From: Erythrocercus mccallii
Lineage: Eukaryota; Chordata; Aves; Passeriformes; Dicruridae
Assembly: GCA_013397435.1 (NCBI GenBank)
Contig: VZRG01000005.1
Location: 519,508-583,507, forward strand
Direction of reading: 5' to 3'
DNA: 64,000 nt
Part shown: in pieces, positions 36,241 to 49,640 of the stretch
Numbering within the stretch: position 1 is the first letter of the stretch
Layout of the letters: the number at the start of each line of letters is the position of its first letter
Position numbers and translations under genes: made by a program
Notes under the pieces: model-generated
Databases searched by the model: none
What the model was told of the DNA's origin: nothing
Seen by the model: the letters and a program-made list of their open reading frames with translations, nothing else

Positions 36241-39200
36241 ATGGCTGCATGCAAATAATGACCTCAACTTTCAGAAGCCTCTACTGGATTGTCAAGAGTT
36301 GGGCAGAATCTGGGGGTGAGTAATGGTGTTGCTGCTTTGAGCAAATGTGGTGCATGAGTGGTCTAAGAGTGGAGGAAAAAACTGGAAAAAATAAGAGGAA
36401 AGCATTTTCAGAAGGTGACATGGTAATCTCTGGTTATCCAGAAGTGTTGAGTATCCACAGCTTTAGCAGATGGAGTTCTCAAAGACATTTGACACTAAGC
36501 CCAGTGTGACTCACGGAATTACGGAGCACTTTGAAAGACCACTTACCTGAGGCAAGTGCCTGAACCTGCCTCCTGGTTCAACATTACACCTTCCTCTTGA
36601 ACCTTTCTGCCAGGAAAGAGGACAAATGGAGCAGGGTGAGAGGATGCACTTTCTGGAGCAGAGTGTCCCCATTGTTGGGGGACTACTGACTGCAGTCCTG
36701 CTAAGGTGACTGAAAAAGATTTGTGGTGTTTGACCAGTGCTATGAGGGGCAGATCAGGGCCCAGCTTGCAGTGTTTTAGAGATTCAAACAGTGCTTGGCC
36801 CAAATGTTTCTGGGAGACAAAAAACTTAGCAGACACCTGGACAAGGATGCAAAAAACTTCTTCATTCTTCCAAGTGAAAGAGAGAAAAATGCTTTCAAAT
36901 AGTGCATGTGCACAGCCCCCAGTTCCATTGGCCCTTGCCAGCTTTATCAGGCACTGGTGGGAAGGTTATAGAAAAACAACTGTCACAATTGAACCAATAT
37001 TGTGTAGGGAAACTGGTCTGTGTTTGAGTCCTTCAGGTTAATATTTCAAATCTATAGCACCCTGTTAATCACCAAGGCAATAGCAAAGAAGTTATTTATG
37101 GGTGACTGTTAGCTAAGTAGTAATTGATAGATACAGAACTGTCACAGCCAACTGGCTTTGGTTTTCTCATGCCTGATGTTGTGTCCCTTGCCAGGATTTA
37201 TTTTAGATTTTCTGTTGTCATTACTCTTTTTATTCCTCTCACCTTGCCTTGTAACTGTATCATATGTGCTTCCCTCTCTGTTGTGTTGGAAATAGTTGCA
37301 TTTTTAAAAATCATAGCTTGTTTGGCTCAAAGGTACTTCATGGATGGGAGAGAAATGATGATATTCTTTATGCTGATAACTTCTTGTGTCCCAAGGGTTT
37401 TGTTTAAATATGTGAAAACACTACAAACAAGGGTTGATTATTGGTGTTTTAAAACTGAACAAGGAACTGTGCCAATGGCCACAAAGATGTAGATTGTGAT
37501 TTTACAATGTGTGTTGAGGAATGAAGTAGGACTGCCATGCTCCAGCAACAGACGATGAAGTAGGCGTTTATGCTTCATCTCTCCTGGTCTTTTAGCAAGG
37601 GAGTAAATTATTAGTTGTTTATTATTTGTTAACCTTCAGTGGGTGATTTCCTTTCTGCACTAGTCAGCTATTTTAGGGTAGAGATATGTGGATTTTATTT
37701 CCTTCCTCCTTTTTCCTACATTCTCATTTGCTCTCAGGATAGATTGTCAGGTAAGTTCATGCCTTCTTTTTTACCAGTGTGAGGGTCAAAGAGGTGATCT
37801 GAAGTTTAGATGACAAGGACAGACTTTGAAAAAGCTGAGGCGTAAGGGCATCATTACCATGAAATGAATATAAGGAAAGCCAGAAGCCCGACTTCTATTC
37901 TACAATTTGCCCATCATTTGTGATTCAACAAATCTACTTTTTTACCAATTTCTTTGCTTTGATACTCCTTCCCCCCCACCTTGTTTTGGTTTTCTTCTTA
38001 GCCTTTTAAGAACTCTGCCAGTTGTCATTTTTCTTTCAGCTAATTCTAAATGTGTATGCCATGGTGTTTGTTCTACCATTTGACCATCAAAATTTTTTGT
38101 TATAGATAGATATTGCTGTTGTATTTCCTAAGCCAGTCATATTCTTCCCCTCTTTATTTTTTTAATGGTATTTTGCTTTTTGCAGACTGCCTCTGACTGT
38201 GCAGTTTGGTTGTGCTGAGCTGCATACAAAGCCAGAGTAAGAGATAGTCCCTGCCTACAACAGTTTATGAGCAATGTAAATAAGGCAGCCTTACAAAGCT
38301 GAGTAGGAACAGCAAAGGAGAGAAGTGAAGCGCCTGGTAGGAGGTTGCAGTGCCAGGACCTGGATGGTAGATGGCAAGTAGTGTTTACTGTTTACCCATA
38401 TACTGTATGCTATTCCATCACCTTGGGAATGAGTCACTCTGCCTTCCCAGTTCATGTGTTGCTGTTTGTTTTTTTCATATTCTTCCCTAATACTTATGGT
38501 TTCATTGCATGGAATCATTTCTCCTTTTCTACCTGTGTGCACTACCTTTGTGCTTACCTGGGCTTTAATTTCTCCACCTTTGCTGTTTGGTGGCCAGTCT
38601 CCCATGCATTGTCTGGCAGATTTTGGGTTTTGCAAAGTGAAGGAAGCCATGGTGTGGATTTCTGGAGTTGCCTGTGTCAGCAAACTGGCACTGAACACAG
38701 TCTTTAGCTGGTGTTGCTGGCTGACTTAATGGAGAACGTAATGGAACTGGACAAAAGAGCAAAGCAGTTGAGGTCAGTGTGAGGCAAGAAGTCTATTCAC
38801 AACAGATGAGAGCTCTGGAAATATCCTGATGTGCAATGACTGGAGGCTCGTGCTCGATGAGGATTAGAGCTGGTATTTTTTCATGCTTGCTTCCTGTTTC
38901 ACCAGGGCTGTAATGTTGCAGGAGAGCCATGCTGCCTACAACTGTTTGGTGCTTTTGAAAAGTAAATACTGTGGGGGAAAGGCGTGCATGTGTCTTCCAC
39001 TTCAGCAAGCTGGTTGCTGGTAAATGCTGAAATTTCAAAGGGACAGTACTCTGTACAGTAGCTTGGGGCCTCAGAGCCAGAAGTGCTGGTCACCTGCAGC
39101 TCCTTTTAATCTCAACTAGAACCGTATGTACTTTGCGCTTTTGAAGACAAGAGCTCCTTAGGGCTTAAATGTTACCCTTTATTTGTTTTGTTTTTCAAAT

Positions 39201-42200
39201 AGCGCTTGCAAGCTGACAGGGAAACCTCTCATTTTTACTGTATTTTTTGTAGGGGAAGAGAGTTGGGAGATAAAGGGAAGAAGTTTGGGGCTTTTGGGGT
39301 GGTTTGTTTGTATTCTTGTTTTACAGCCATAAATAGAATGTATTTCCAAAAACAGGTATCTGTCTTAACAGGTAACTCTTCATTTTGTCAGTGGCATGGT
39401 GTTAATGATTTAAATAACTTTGTTGTTCATTTAGCTTCCACAACTTAGATTGGATAATGAAGAGGGATGTGATTTCTTCCCTTATTTCATTTTAATTTTT
39501 AAAAATGTAGGGTTTGCGATGCATGGGCTGCCACAAAATGATTATTTGCTTAAAAAAATGCAACAGAAGCTTCTCTAAATGTTATGTGAAGTTTATTTTT
39601 ATTAACACTCATTTTGAGAAATTCTTACTGTTTTGGTCTGTTACCAGCTCTTCCAGTTATACTAGGTAGCAGGAATTTATTTTTCCTAAGATACTTCAGT
39701 TCAAAAGGTTCTAAATTGTCAAAATGTGTGTTTCTATATGTACCAGTTCTAATCTCCCTCTAGACTGCAGGGAAAAGCTTGAATGTCTAATCCAGATATA
39801 CCTAAAAAGCTCAAAAGTCACACAATGAAAAGCAGAATGCAGTCTTCTAAAAGGCTTGGGATGTAACATCCAGCCTCACCAGGACTCCCTATGTTTAGGT
39901 GTAGGTTGCAGTGCTGAGTATTTCTTGAGTTTATAGACAGTAGTTTTAGCATTCAGCTGATGATTGAATTTTTTAAAAAATTAAACATGCATTTTGAAAT
40001 TCTGGGTTTGTGTTTCATGTTGATGCCAAGTGCTGCTGTATCTGTTGCTTACTCAGCGTTTACAGAGGGAATAGCCAAAGCACACAGCAAGAGGAAAAAA
40101 AAGTCATTCCTGATTCATTTAATAGTATTAATTTTCTTCCCACTGAGATTGGTAGAAGTGGTTTATTGGGACAGATGGAGTGCTGGTGTTGGGAGACTGG
40201 TAACCTGTGAGGTGTTTTCCCTTTGGGCCCCATCCTGTGGTCCAGGTGTGCTCACAGCTGAACAGTGCCTTGTAAGCAACTCTGCTGAAACTGCAGCACT
40301 GTGTACAGGATGAGGAATTATTCAGTGGGAAGAGGACTGTCAGAATTTGGCCTTTAGGATAGAAATTTCATTTTGTGAGTGTACTACAAACAAGAGAGAG
40401 TTAAAAATATGAAAAACTGCTTCTACATAGGAAAAATAATACTGTTTCAATTTAAGCCTTGGTTTAGTAAGCTTTCTTGGAAAGAAACTTGTTCCTGAGG
40501 GCATTTTATCTATTTTTCTCTCTCTCTTTGGGTTTTATACTGCTGCCTATCACAACAGTAACTGAATGCCTTCTATGTAGAGATTGATAGCAACTTTGAA
40601 GTCCCCAGTGAACTGTGCAATCTTTGACACATCTTTCTTTAGGGGGTGAGAAGATACTCCAGGTGGGATTTTTTTAGAAAATATTTGTATTATATAATTT
40701 TACATTCTACTAGTATTTTTAATATTGTTGTTTTGGAAGATGTTAAGTTTTTTATTATTTTTTTTTTCTTCACCTTTTCATCATTTGACTGAGGTTATGG
40801 GGTACAAGTTCAGTGTTACATTCAGAATACATTGCTGACTTTTAAAAATGTGTTTTCCTAAATGTCACATCAAGCAGATAAGGGATAAGTTATCAAATAT
40901 CCAGTGTTACAGAGGTTTTCTTTTTTGTTCAATGTTATCTAAATTGTTTGAAAAATTCAAATAATATTTGCACTTTCACAGGTGATGCATACCAGATCTA
41001 TATCAGCTAATGTAAATTGTTAGATGCAATCTTTTACCTTTTAAAATTATTCTAGTAAGAGTAAATATTTAAATTAATACATAGGACTCAGTTCTTAAAA
41101 CAAGGAAGATTACAGTGAGAGAATTTACTAACTGGTTTAGATATTCCATTCTGAACCATTTCAGTATTAGTCTTACGTGGCTAATCTATCTAGCTATGTA
41201 GTCTGTTTAAACCAGGTACTTGGCTCTTCCCAAATAATTTCAAAGAGAAATAAAAATAACATCGTTTTCTCTCTTTCTTTCTAGTCTGTCAGAGAAACAC
41301 CTTGATTAGTTTATATTTAGTTTATGTGCGTGGGTGTCTTCCTTGGATGTGAACAGTAAGAAATTTTTGAAGAAACTCAAATTGTAATAGTGAGTCCTGT
41401 GGTTAATTCAGAAGATGACTGATCCTGTCATCATTGCTTAGTTGTTGTTTTTCTAGAGCAATCTAGACCTGTCCTACTGCCAACGTTTGTGCTTCCAGAG
41501 ATGTCTTAGTGAAGATGGAATTCTGTGGTAACTTTTGACTGAAAAATTACTGGTGGTCATTTCATAGCTAGAGAAAATTGAATTAAACCACTCATCATTA
41601 AGGCATGGATTTGAACTAGGTTGTGCATTTAGTAGGCACTTTTTGGAGAAGGAGAAATTCTGGTAGGGTTCAGGAGAAATGGAGAGAGCAGGGAGGATAA
41701 TCTTGCAGTGTGAAATTTCATTTCTTCAATATGCTGATAGCATTTCTTAGAAGGTGTGCAGTATTAGAAGAGACCTCATCCAGAGCATGCCCCCTTCCTT
41801 AGAAGTGAAATCAAATGGATTTACAGTACCTCTTCCAGACATTTCTCAGTGACTTGTATTATAAGGAGGCATGGTGGAATGAGGAAGGAATGGATGTGGC
41901 TGAGGAAGCTGCTGAATCCCTCACCCTTGGTTAGAGAGGGTTCTGCTACCTACTTGTGTAGGTGTGTTCATAATTATATGGTGAAGTGGAAAAAATAAAG
42001 GCAAATTTTTCTGGTTCTTTAATTTTTTCCTTCAAGGAGGGCCTGCTGTCCCTCCCCCATAAGATACTTAGTTTTAAACATATGAAGGTGAAGGAGCACG
42101 ATGACATCAGGTGTGACAAGTCCATCTGAAATGTCTAATTTTTTTTTTTTTGTGTTACCTTTTTTACTACAGCTGCTATTTTAATTTAACATGCTCTTCA

Positions 42201-43889
42201 AAGGTGTTGAACATGCCTTATCACATGAGTTAATTCAGGTTTTACCCATAGATTCAGGAAGTCAGCCTGTATATTCTTGTTTGAAAAGATGTGTAGCCTT
42301 AGCTTATTTTTCACTGTTGAATGCCCATTAGGTTTGGTGGGAGCTACTGGGTGCGTGATATTTTTGGAAATCAGGCCATCAAGATACGCTTTGGTTATAA
42401 ATATCTGTACGCTAATTGGGCTTTAAAATGATAAAGATTCCCAAACAAAACACATCTTCCTTCCCTTTCACTAGTAAAAAGCCTGGGTCAGCTTGGCTGA
42501 GTTCCTCGCTGGCGTGGATGATGTACCCACGGGCGTACCCACGTCTCAGTGCCTTCTTGGAGCAAGTTTCCTTTTTGAGGCCTGTGAGTCAGCAGGGTTT
42601 TGAAGTGGATGAGTCATAGACAAACTAGCTGAATGATGGTTACCAAGTGGGTGGGGGAAGCAAGGATTTTATTCTGGGAAGGTGTAAATGCAGACAGAGG
42701 CCAAGTCTGGAGGTGAAGGAGGCCACAGGATGAAAGGCATTAGCCGATAGGAAGCACTGAACCGGTGTTTGATGCTGACTGCTCTTTGTGGTTCGCTGCA
42801 GCCATGTGCTTCCTCCTGCCTCTGTTTCATGCTCCTGTGCAGAGTGTCCCCCTCTTGGGGAGCAGTTGTTCCAAATGAACAACGGATAATCCTGACAGAT
42901 AATAAAGCAACATTAACTTTGCTGAGATCCAGCAAGTCTCTATCCAAGAGTTAGGTTCTGACCAGAAGATAAATTGAGCTAGTCTGTGCTTCGTTCCTCT
43001 CAGTCATACAGAGCATAGACCTTCAGCATCTCTCTCACTGGGACAGGTGGCATCAACCGTGCCTATGCAGAGCAGATTAGTGTGCCAACCTCAGAAATGA
43101 GAACAGTGGTGTATATTGTACTGTCTGACAAATCTTCTTGGAGGGCTAAGAAACAAAAATGCAAACAACATGAAAACATCCTGTTCTGGACAATCCCATT
43201 TACTGGTTGATAGAAAACCAGAATGCCACTCCAGAGAATCCCTTTATGTGTTTCTCATATTCCTGCAACTCCTTATATTGTAATGTAATTTGTAATGAGG
43301 TTTCCCTTGAGGTGTGAGTATGTTTTGTTACACAGTATTTTGTAGTTCAACAGGAAACCAGAAAATATGACCGTATATCATTCCCACTAGAGCTACTGCT
43401 GACCACCTAGCTCAGTATATTAGCAGATGGTGATAAAATCAGATTTTTTTTTGTGTGATGGAGTGTTTGCTTAGAATGGGATAGCAGAATAGCTGTCAGT
43501 CAGAGCTGTGGAAGGAACTCAAGAGCAGTGGTTTAACAATCAAGCCTCTTGGAACTGTGGCTCTCTTCCCCTTCTTCCCAGTATGTTCAGATAAAATAGA
43601 GAGAGTAAATACTTCAATTGATAGTATCCTGGAGTGCTCAGATACTGAAGGAAGAGACCGTGGTCACCAGATTCCAGCTGTCCTGTTTCCCCTCCCAGAT
43701 GAAAAAGCTTTTATCAAAGTAGCATATATAAATACTTTTCATTGCAAGCTCAAATAATTCTAAAACTATTTTGAGTGCAAAGTTTATGTTCTCTTGAGTC
43801 TGGATGTAGAAAATGTGAGACAATGTGAAAGGTGAGAGGCAATTGAATATACACTCTGTAAGAACTATATAGAGAAATTTAGCAGAACA
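36241..43889. other. Intronic DNA without recognised element
   Basis: No exon, RNA gene or clear repeat recognised, apart from ordinary T runs (e.g. 40750-40770, 42138-42151). A short two-copy 12-bp repeat (GTACCCACGGGC / GTACCCACGTCT) lies near 42525-42548. A region at 41760-41870 vaguely recalls old reverse CR1 but is too diverged to call. Confidence 0.55.
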
Positions 43890-44165
43890 AAGAGCCAATG
43901 GCTGAAAGTTGAAGCCAGTAAAATTCAGGAGATGACTGTGCATGTTTTGAAAGGCAATGGTAATTTACCATTGGAACATATTGCTGAGGGATGCAGCAGA
44001 TTCCCCCATCATTTGAAGTCTTTAAACTGATATTAGGTGTTTCTCATTCATCTTTGCTGTGTTCAGTCCAGGGTTTCTGGGTTATATTTGATGACTTCTG
44101 TTGTGCAGAAGGTCATACTAGATCATCATAATGTTTCTCCTGGCCCTAAATTGAGAGTCTATGAG
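43890..44165 (+). mobile_element. Ancient CR1 LINE 3' end (amniote/archosaur type)
   Basis: GCCAATGGCTGAAAGTTGAA, GCCAGTAAAATTCAGGAGAT, GTAATTTACCATTGGAACAT, CCCATCATTTGAAGTCTTTAA, TTGTGCAGAAGGTCATACTA, GATCATCATAATGTTTCTCC and TGGCCCTAAATTGAGAGTCT appear in the order of an old CR1 3' end well known from turtles and crocodilians ('ccaatggctggaagttgaagccag ... accattggaacaattt ... caggaggtcagactagatgatcataatggtcccttctggcctt...tctatga'). It is distinct in sequence from the bird-type CR1 pair at 24.7-25.0 kb and much more diverged, so it predates bird radiation. 5'-truncated and non-coding. Confidence 0.87.
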
Positions 44166-45751
44166 CTGTGATTGCTTGTATCATTTGTGTAACAAATTCA
44201 ATTGCCAGTGGTAATGGAGGATATGTAGAGCCAAATCTCAAATTGAATCCAAGCACTGGGAAGAGTAGATATGCATGTGAGAGACACCTGTCTTCCCTAA
44301 CTTATGCATTACATCTATTTAGATTTCGTTTAAGTCATGCTCATTTACCTACACTCCGCCTCCCACTTGGCCCATTGCATTTCAGGGATTGTTGATGGCA
44401 TAAATCACAGGCTGAAACAGTAAAGGAAGGGAGGATTCAGGACAGATCAACAAAGAGAACAATATGTAGGAAAGCATGACTTTAAGTGCCCCACACTTAA
44501 GGGCCTTATAGTGTTTCTGACTCTTTGATATATAAATTACATCAATTTAGATTCCCTCATGCACCAACAGAGTGGGTAGAACAAGCTCTAAGGGAATCTG
44601 AGTGAGCACAAGTGGGTATAAATTACATTACCTTACAGATTGACTCTGATTTTGGCCCAGGTTCTTTCCTTTATTTTCATTATGTCAACTTTGTGCATTG
44701 GCATTATAGTCTTTTCAGCAACTGGCCTGACAGCTAATGAGTTCTTTCCACCAACAATAAATCAATCAAGACAGACAATGCTGCTCCCTGTAAATACTTC
44801 TCTATATGTTCAGAGTATTCAGAATCCCATTAAATTTGGAACAGTGTGCTAGTAGAAATGCATGTGAAGAAGTACTATAAAAAGTGCTAATTATTCATAA
44901 GCCACCTGGTTTCCTCTTTGCTCCCCAGCTAACCATGTTCTGAGGCTGGGGAAAATTAGAAGAGGAGGAGACAGCATGATAATGCTGAAATATAAACTGC
45001 TGTGTTGAAAACAAGTCCAAGTGGTTTTAGGAAGTTTTCTCAGTTTATGGTTGTTTGTACTTCCTGAAATTCTTGCAACAAACGAGGTTAAAAGAAAAGT
45101 CAAGCAATGAACTAGTAATATTTCCAGTCTTGGAGAGCTGAAACAAAGGAAATTTTAACTGTAGTTCATTAGAGAATGGAATGGATTTTTCCTTCTATTT
45201 ATTATTGAATAGAAGAAAAATTGTATTTTTATGTTAATTAAGTTACAGTAGAATTTGCTTTAGGAGTAAGTTACAAGCTATGCAACTTATTTCATCTCTC
45301 AGTTCAGAGCATATTGCTAAAAGGCTAAACTCTATTCCAGATTGCAGTATTGATAAATGTTTCTGTGCCACTTCATTAAGTTTTAGAGAATTTTTTCTCT
45401 TTCTGATGTCAGCACTTAAGCATTTAGGAAGCCATCGGGTAGGTAGAGCAAGGAATTCCTGACTGGTTTCTTCTTTTGCCTTTTAACCTGCTGTATGGAC
45501 CAAAAAAAACTTCACTGTTTTGTCTTCCTTTTTTGATCTGAGGTTGGCAAGAAGGCCTATAGAATCTTATGAAAGATGTTCAGAGATACAGTTGATATAT
45601 ATATTTTTTTTAATATTCTCAGGTGGTGGGAGCTATATAAATGCAAACTACCCATGTTATTTCATATCATACAAGATTTTCAATCGTACTTCTCCTGCAG
45701 AATCTCTGTGTTCTCTTGAATGATGAAATTGCAAATGTTCCATGAATGTCA

Positions 45752-45910
45752 GTGCAATTTATTATCATCTTTCATTCAGAGCATTACAAAATGATTTGCA
45801 GATGCAGGTGTTGCTAATGATTTTCAGCCACCCTCCTTAAAGATTGGAGAACATAGTTGTCCCTATTTCTATAACAAGGATGAAACTCCCTAACTAAAAT
45901 GAAAAGGCCA
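45752..45910 (-). mobile_element. Probable MIR-like SINE relic
   Basis: TTATTATCATCTTTCATTCA, GAGCATTACAAAATGATTTGC and TTGTCCCTATTTCTATAACA, then AGGATGAAACT and a GGCCAGC motif, keep the order of reverse MIR ('catcttcagatctcaaagcactttacaaa ... tattatccccattttacagatggggaaact ... gccag'). More diverged than the copy at 36.1 kb. Confidence 0.5.
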
Positions 45911-48309
45911 GCTTGGAAGGTGAGTTTGTGTTGCCTACTGCATCTTCTTGGGGCTCTTTTATTCTTTCTTCTACTTCTTCTGTTGTTTTTGCTTAGTGGA
46001 ATCCATTGGCTACATGGGAGGTAGAATTTTTTTGTTTTGTTTTTAGTGTACAGAAGGATGCTTCAGATGAAATGGAGGGAGTACGGGGAAAAACAAATGC
46101 TGCTTGACAGGCGTAAATAAGTATCTTGCAATATTTAACTGTGGACATCATGGCTCTTTCTTTGTTATCTAAGGATTCTTAAACCTCTGTTGTATTCCTA
46201 AAACGTACTTCAACAGCTTCACTTGCAGTATCTTACAGATTGTTTCTGATTTTAGTTCCAGAAAGTCCTTTGTTCATAGGAGGCATTATATATGACTTTT
46301 ATCATGGAAGTTTTGAAGGGGATGTGTGGGGAAACATTTCTGGGTATATCTCATACAGTCTTTTGTTAAGCTTCCTGGTGAGGAAATCACTGAGAAATCA
46401 AAGGTATAAATGGAGGCATACTAGAAGCACTAAATGTTTGAGAATACACAAGTTTATGGACTTGACCTCTTCTTGGTGGGGACATTAAATTCAAGATCCT
46501 GGTGATAGGAATGACTCTCTCAGTAGAAAAAAGACAAGATTCCTTCTCTCTGAAGGACTGAGCAGGTGTAGCTGGTCCTGGTTGCATAGAGATGCAGACA
46601 TTCAGCCTTCTTTCTCTGCAGCCTCAAACGGAGAAAGTAAAGTATTAGCTGCAAATTAAAGCTTTTTTTTCCATAGGGAAGAACCCTTGGGTGAAGGTTG
46701 GTGCAGTCATGACAGCTCTCTCTTGAGGCAAATCCTCTTAGGCATTTCTGTATAAAGGGATGCAATTTGAAGCCACATGCCAGCGGGAATAAATCAACTG
46801 GATTGGCTCATGTGGGCCATGTCAAAGGTATTTTAGCACAGATGAGGCTATGATACTTTTGTTGTTATTGTCTTTTAAAGTGAAGCTGTACATACTTTGC
46901 TTGTGGCAGCTCTCTGAAGGTTCAGTGGCTCACTTTTTATTTGATTTTGATTAAAATCGATGTTTCTGCCAGCCGTAGTGATCTCATGAGTGAGATACCT
47001 GAGTTTGATTCCTGGATTTGATTTTTCACTGCTGTATGGTGAGAGGAGTACCTGTCTCACTCTAGAAGGAAGGCAGAGCTTCAGATCTCTGTGCAGCAAC
47101 CCCGTTAGGAGTGGTGTTTAATGGACTCCACAGAAGGGGACTTTAGCACTAAATAGCTGTGGGTACATACCATGTAGTCATTCCCAGAAACCTAAGCTTC
47201 CCAAACAGAGAACAGGCAGGGTTGGTGCAAGTCTCCCATCCCTCCCTGATAATCCTATTTAATAGTAATAGGGAAAAATCACATCTTGTGGAGAATAGAA
47301 TACTCTGCCCTAGGTTTACATAGACCTTTGTGTTTCTCCTAGGGCTGAGAACAAAGGGTGGTCCTTTTTTGACCCAGCAGAGATGAAGATGGCAGGTTGT
47401 AAAGTTCTTCTGAAATTAGGCTGGGCTCTGTACAGCACTTTGTTGCTAAAGTGTGTTCTCTATTAAGAAAGCTGAGCCAGGCTTACTGGTTTAGATAGAT
47501 AAACTGTCCAAGAGTTGGTGAAGTAGTTAGTAAATGTGCACTGTCAGACCAACTAATTTGTTTAATTTTGAACAGGCAGTGTTTATAGTTTTATTTAAAT
47601 CATCTGAAGAAGTGGCTGTCCAGAGTTATGGCAGGATCATGATCTGTTCTGCAGACAAGAAGACCTGTTCCCTCCCTTCACTGCAACACCACTGAGCTCT
47701 GTAGAGGACAAGTACAGCCCTACCACACTGCTGTTTCATGGCTATTTAATTCAGTCCTAGTGGTAGGAGGTAATTCTGTCCTTGCTGGAAGCTGCTCCTT
47801 CCCTGGTGCAGACATTTGTGTTTGTGTGGCTTAGAGGTGAATCAGACTAGGGAGCAGATGTGGCTGAAAACTAAGGCATTAGCTTTCTGCTTCTGTCACT
47901 TTTTTTTCTTTCTTTTTTTTTCTCCTTTGTCCCTGGGGTCTTGGAGCCAGCTCAGCACATGGCCAAACAAGCACTAGAACTAGTATCCAAGAAGGAATAC
48001 AAATACCCAGCCAAGGGAGGTACTGGAGGCAGAGACAACTTGCACTTTGGGCAGTTTAATTGGTAACAAAACTGCAACCTGAGTTTACATGCCTGTTTGT
48101 GTAAATTGAATAGTTTAGTGACTTCTGGCTCAAGTTGTGTTTGGGTTCTCCAGGGTCCAGGAACAAAAATGTCAGAAGCTTCACTATAGTGACTGAGTCT
48201 TTCAGCTTCCTATGTGGTTCTTTGCCAAATTAAATAGAGCCAGAAATCTCAGCACCAGCAGCTGTAGGGAGTTAATCCCACCCAGATCCAGATTAACCAT
48301 GGCACATTT
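45911..48309. other. Intronic DNA without recognised element
   Basis: No exon, RNA gene or named repeat recognised. It contains a polypyrimidine tract at 47893-47935 and short non-coding ORFs. Confidence 0.55.
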
Positions 48310-48412
48310 TTGTAACCATAGGCATGACAGTTTAGTGTAGACAGCTGCTCTGATAAACCAATCTTGGAATCCTGCCCTCATAGGAATGTTTGATGTGTAC
48401 TGGTCACAGAAG
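48310..48412 (+). repeat. Diverged direct repeat, copy 1
   Basis: TTGTAACCATAGGCATGACA, then AGACAGCTGCTCTGATAAAC and ATCCTGCCCTCATAGG recur about 974 bases downstream at 49284-49383. Similarity is continuous for about 100 bases at perhaps three quarters identity by eye. Not a repeat family I recognise. Confidence 0.8.
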
Positions 48413-49283
48413 TTGTTTCAAAGTTAAGGTAAGACAAACTGGTAGCCTGGATAACAGTTGCATGTTTTTGTTGCTGTTGTGATGGCCATACTACATGGCT
48501 GTCAAAAATAGAAGTAGAATGAATTTATCTCTCTACCTGAAATTATACAGGTACGATGCCAGTACTCATCTCCTGTGTTGTGAGGGCAATGCCTGTTTGC
48601 TTATCCAATAGAGACTTGATACAGAGAGACAACAGGTGTAGGGATAGACAGCCTGCTTCCCACCCTGAGCAATATCCTATTTTCAAAGAGGATTTGCCTT
48701 CCTGCTGAATTTAGTCTTGTGACCTGCATTGCCTTGGTTGTTGAATATTTTGTGGAACAGAATGATGAGGATACTTGAAAAATAGGTTAATGTGGTGTTT
48801 GTAGACAAGGATGACTTTCGATTGTCTGAATGGGGGTAAAACTTCTAAAATTGTTTGGAGCCATAATGACGGGTCACCTTGGGTAGCTGCATGGCTTGAC
48901 CATCAGATTTTGAATCTCAGAACTGGGGATTTGATCACAGTTTAAGAGGAAAAAATCCATGTTTTGTCACAGAGTAATGGCATGCTAAAGTTCACCTGGA
49001 TTCCAAATGAGAGTTGATAATTTCATTGCATAGAAATCACTGTGGAATTGCCTCCAAAAGACTGAGCATGCAGTGCCAAACATTCAAATTGTTAAAGGCT
49101 AAGAGTATGATTAAGAGTAGTTACCTGTATGTTTCCTCTGCTCCTGTCCTCTAATTTTGCCATCTACTTCTGGTTATTGTTGAAGACAAGATTTGGGGCT
49201 AGATGGAAAAAAACTGACATAGCCGCTTTTGTGACTCGATGGGAGAATATTTTTAGAAGTAGCAGAATCCAGTAAGTAGAGTA

Positions 49284-49383
49284 TTGTAACCATAAACACT
49301 AGAGTTTAGTTCAGACAGCTGTTCTGATAACCCAGTCTGGAGATCCTGCCCTCAGAGGGGTGTTTGTGTTCTGCTCACAAGGT
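49284..49383 (+). repeat. Diverged direct repeat, copy 2
   Basis: TTGTAACCATAAACACTAGA, then AGACAGCTGTTCTGATAACC and ATCCTGCCCTCAGAGG parallel copy 1 at 48310-48412 in the same orientation. The flanks upstream are not alike, so the shared unit starts sharply at TTGTAACC. Confidence 0.8.
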
Positions 49384-49454
49384 CATGATAAGCAGGTTCG
49401 ATAGCTACCCTGATAGGGTCGATATTCTGGAGGGGAACCCATTCTCTTCTTGGC

Positions 49455-49640
49455 TGTGCCATTAATGTGCTATTCAGCTCAGGACAAGTTATTTCATCTG
49501 TTGGATTCGACTCTCCTCCTGACACACACCCTTTCTGTGTGTTACTATTTCAGTTGTCATCTCTGTCAGCTGAGGATTTTCTTAGCCCATGCTTGCAGAG
49601 TCACAAGTGAGGCAAAGCGTTTCAAAGACTGGGCTCTGCA
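49455..49640 (+). mobile_element. Possible MIR-like SINE relic
   Basis: TGCCATTAATGTGCTATTCA, GCTCAGGACAAGTTATTTCATC and, 130 bases on, GTGAGGCAAAGCGTTTCAAAG are reminiscent of a forward MIR-type SINE ('ctgccactgac ... gggcaagttacttcatc ... aaagcgctttgaaag'). Weak and inferred only from remembered consensus. Confidence 0.35.

Noticed and set aside
37124..37492. Hydrophobic 122-codon frame resembling a membrane protein
   Set aside because: Hydrophobicity follows from T-rich sequence (Phe/Leu/Ile/Val codons); no homologue recognised and it lies in an intron.
38345..38729. Overlapping frames of 91-135 codons on both strands
   Set aside because: Mutually overlapping in several frames with no domain; chance.
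41755..41870. Possible ancient reverse CR1 (AGAGACCTCATCCAGAGC ... CTTCCAGACATTTCTC)
   Set aside because: Only scattered resemblance to remembered consensus; not strong enough to annotate.
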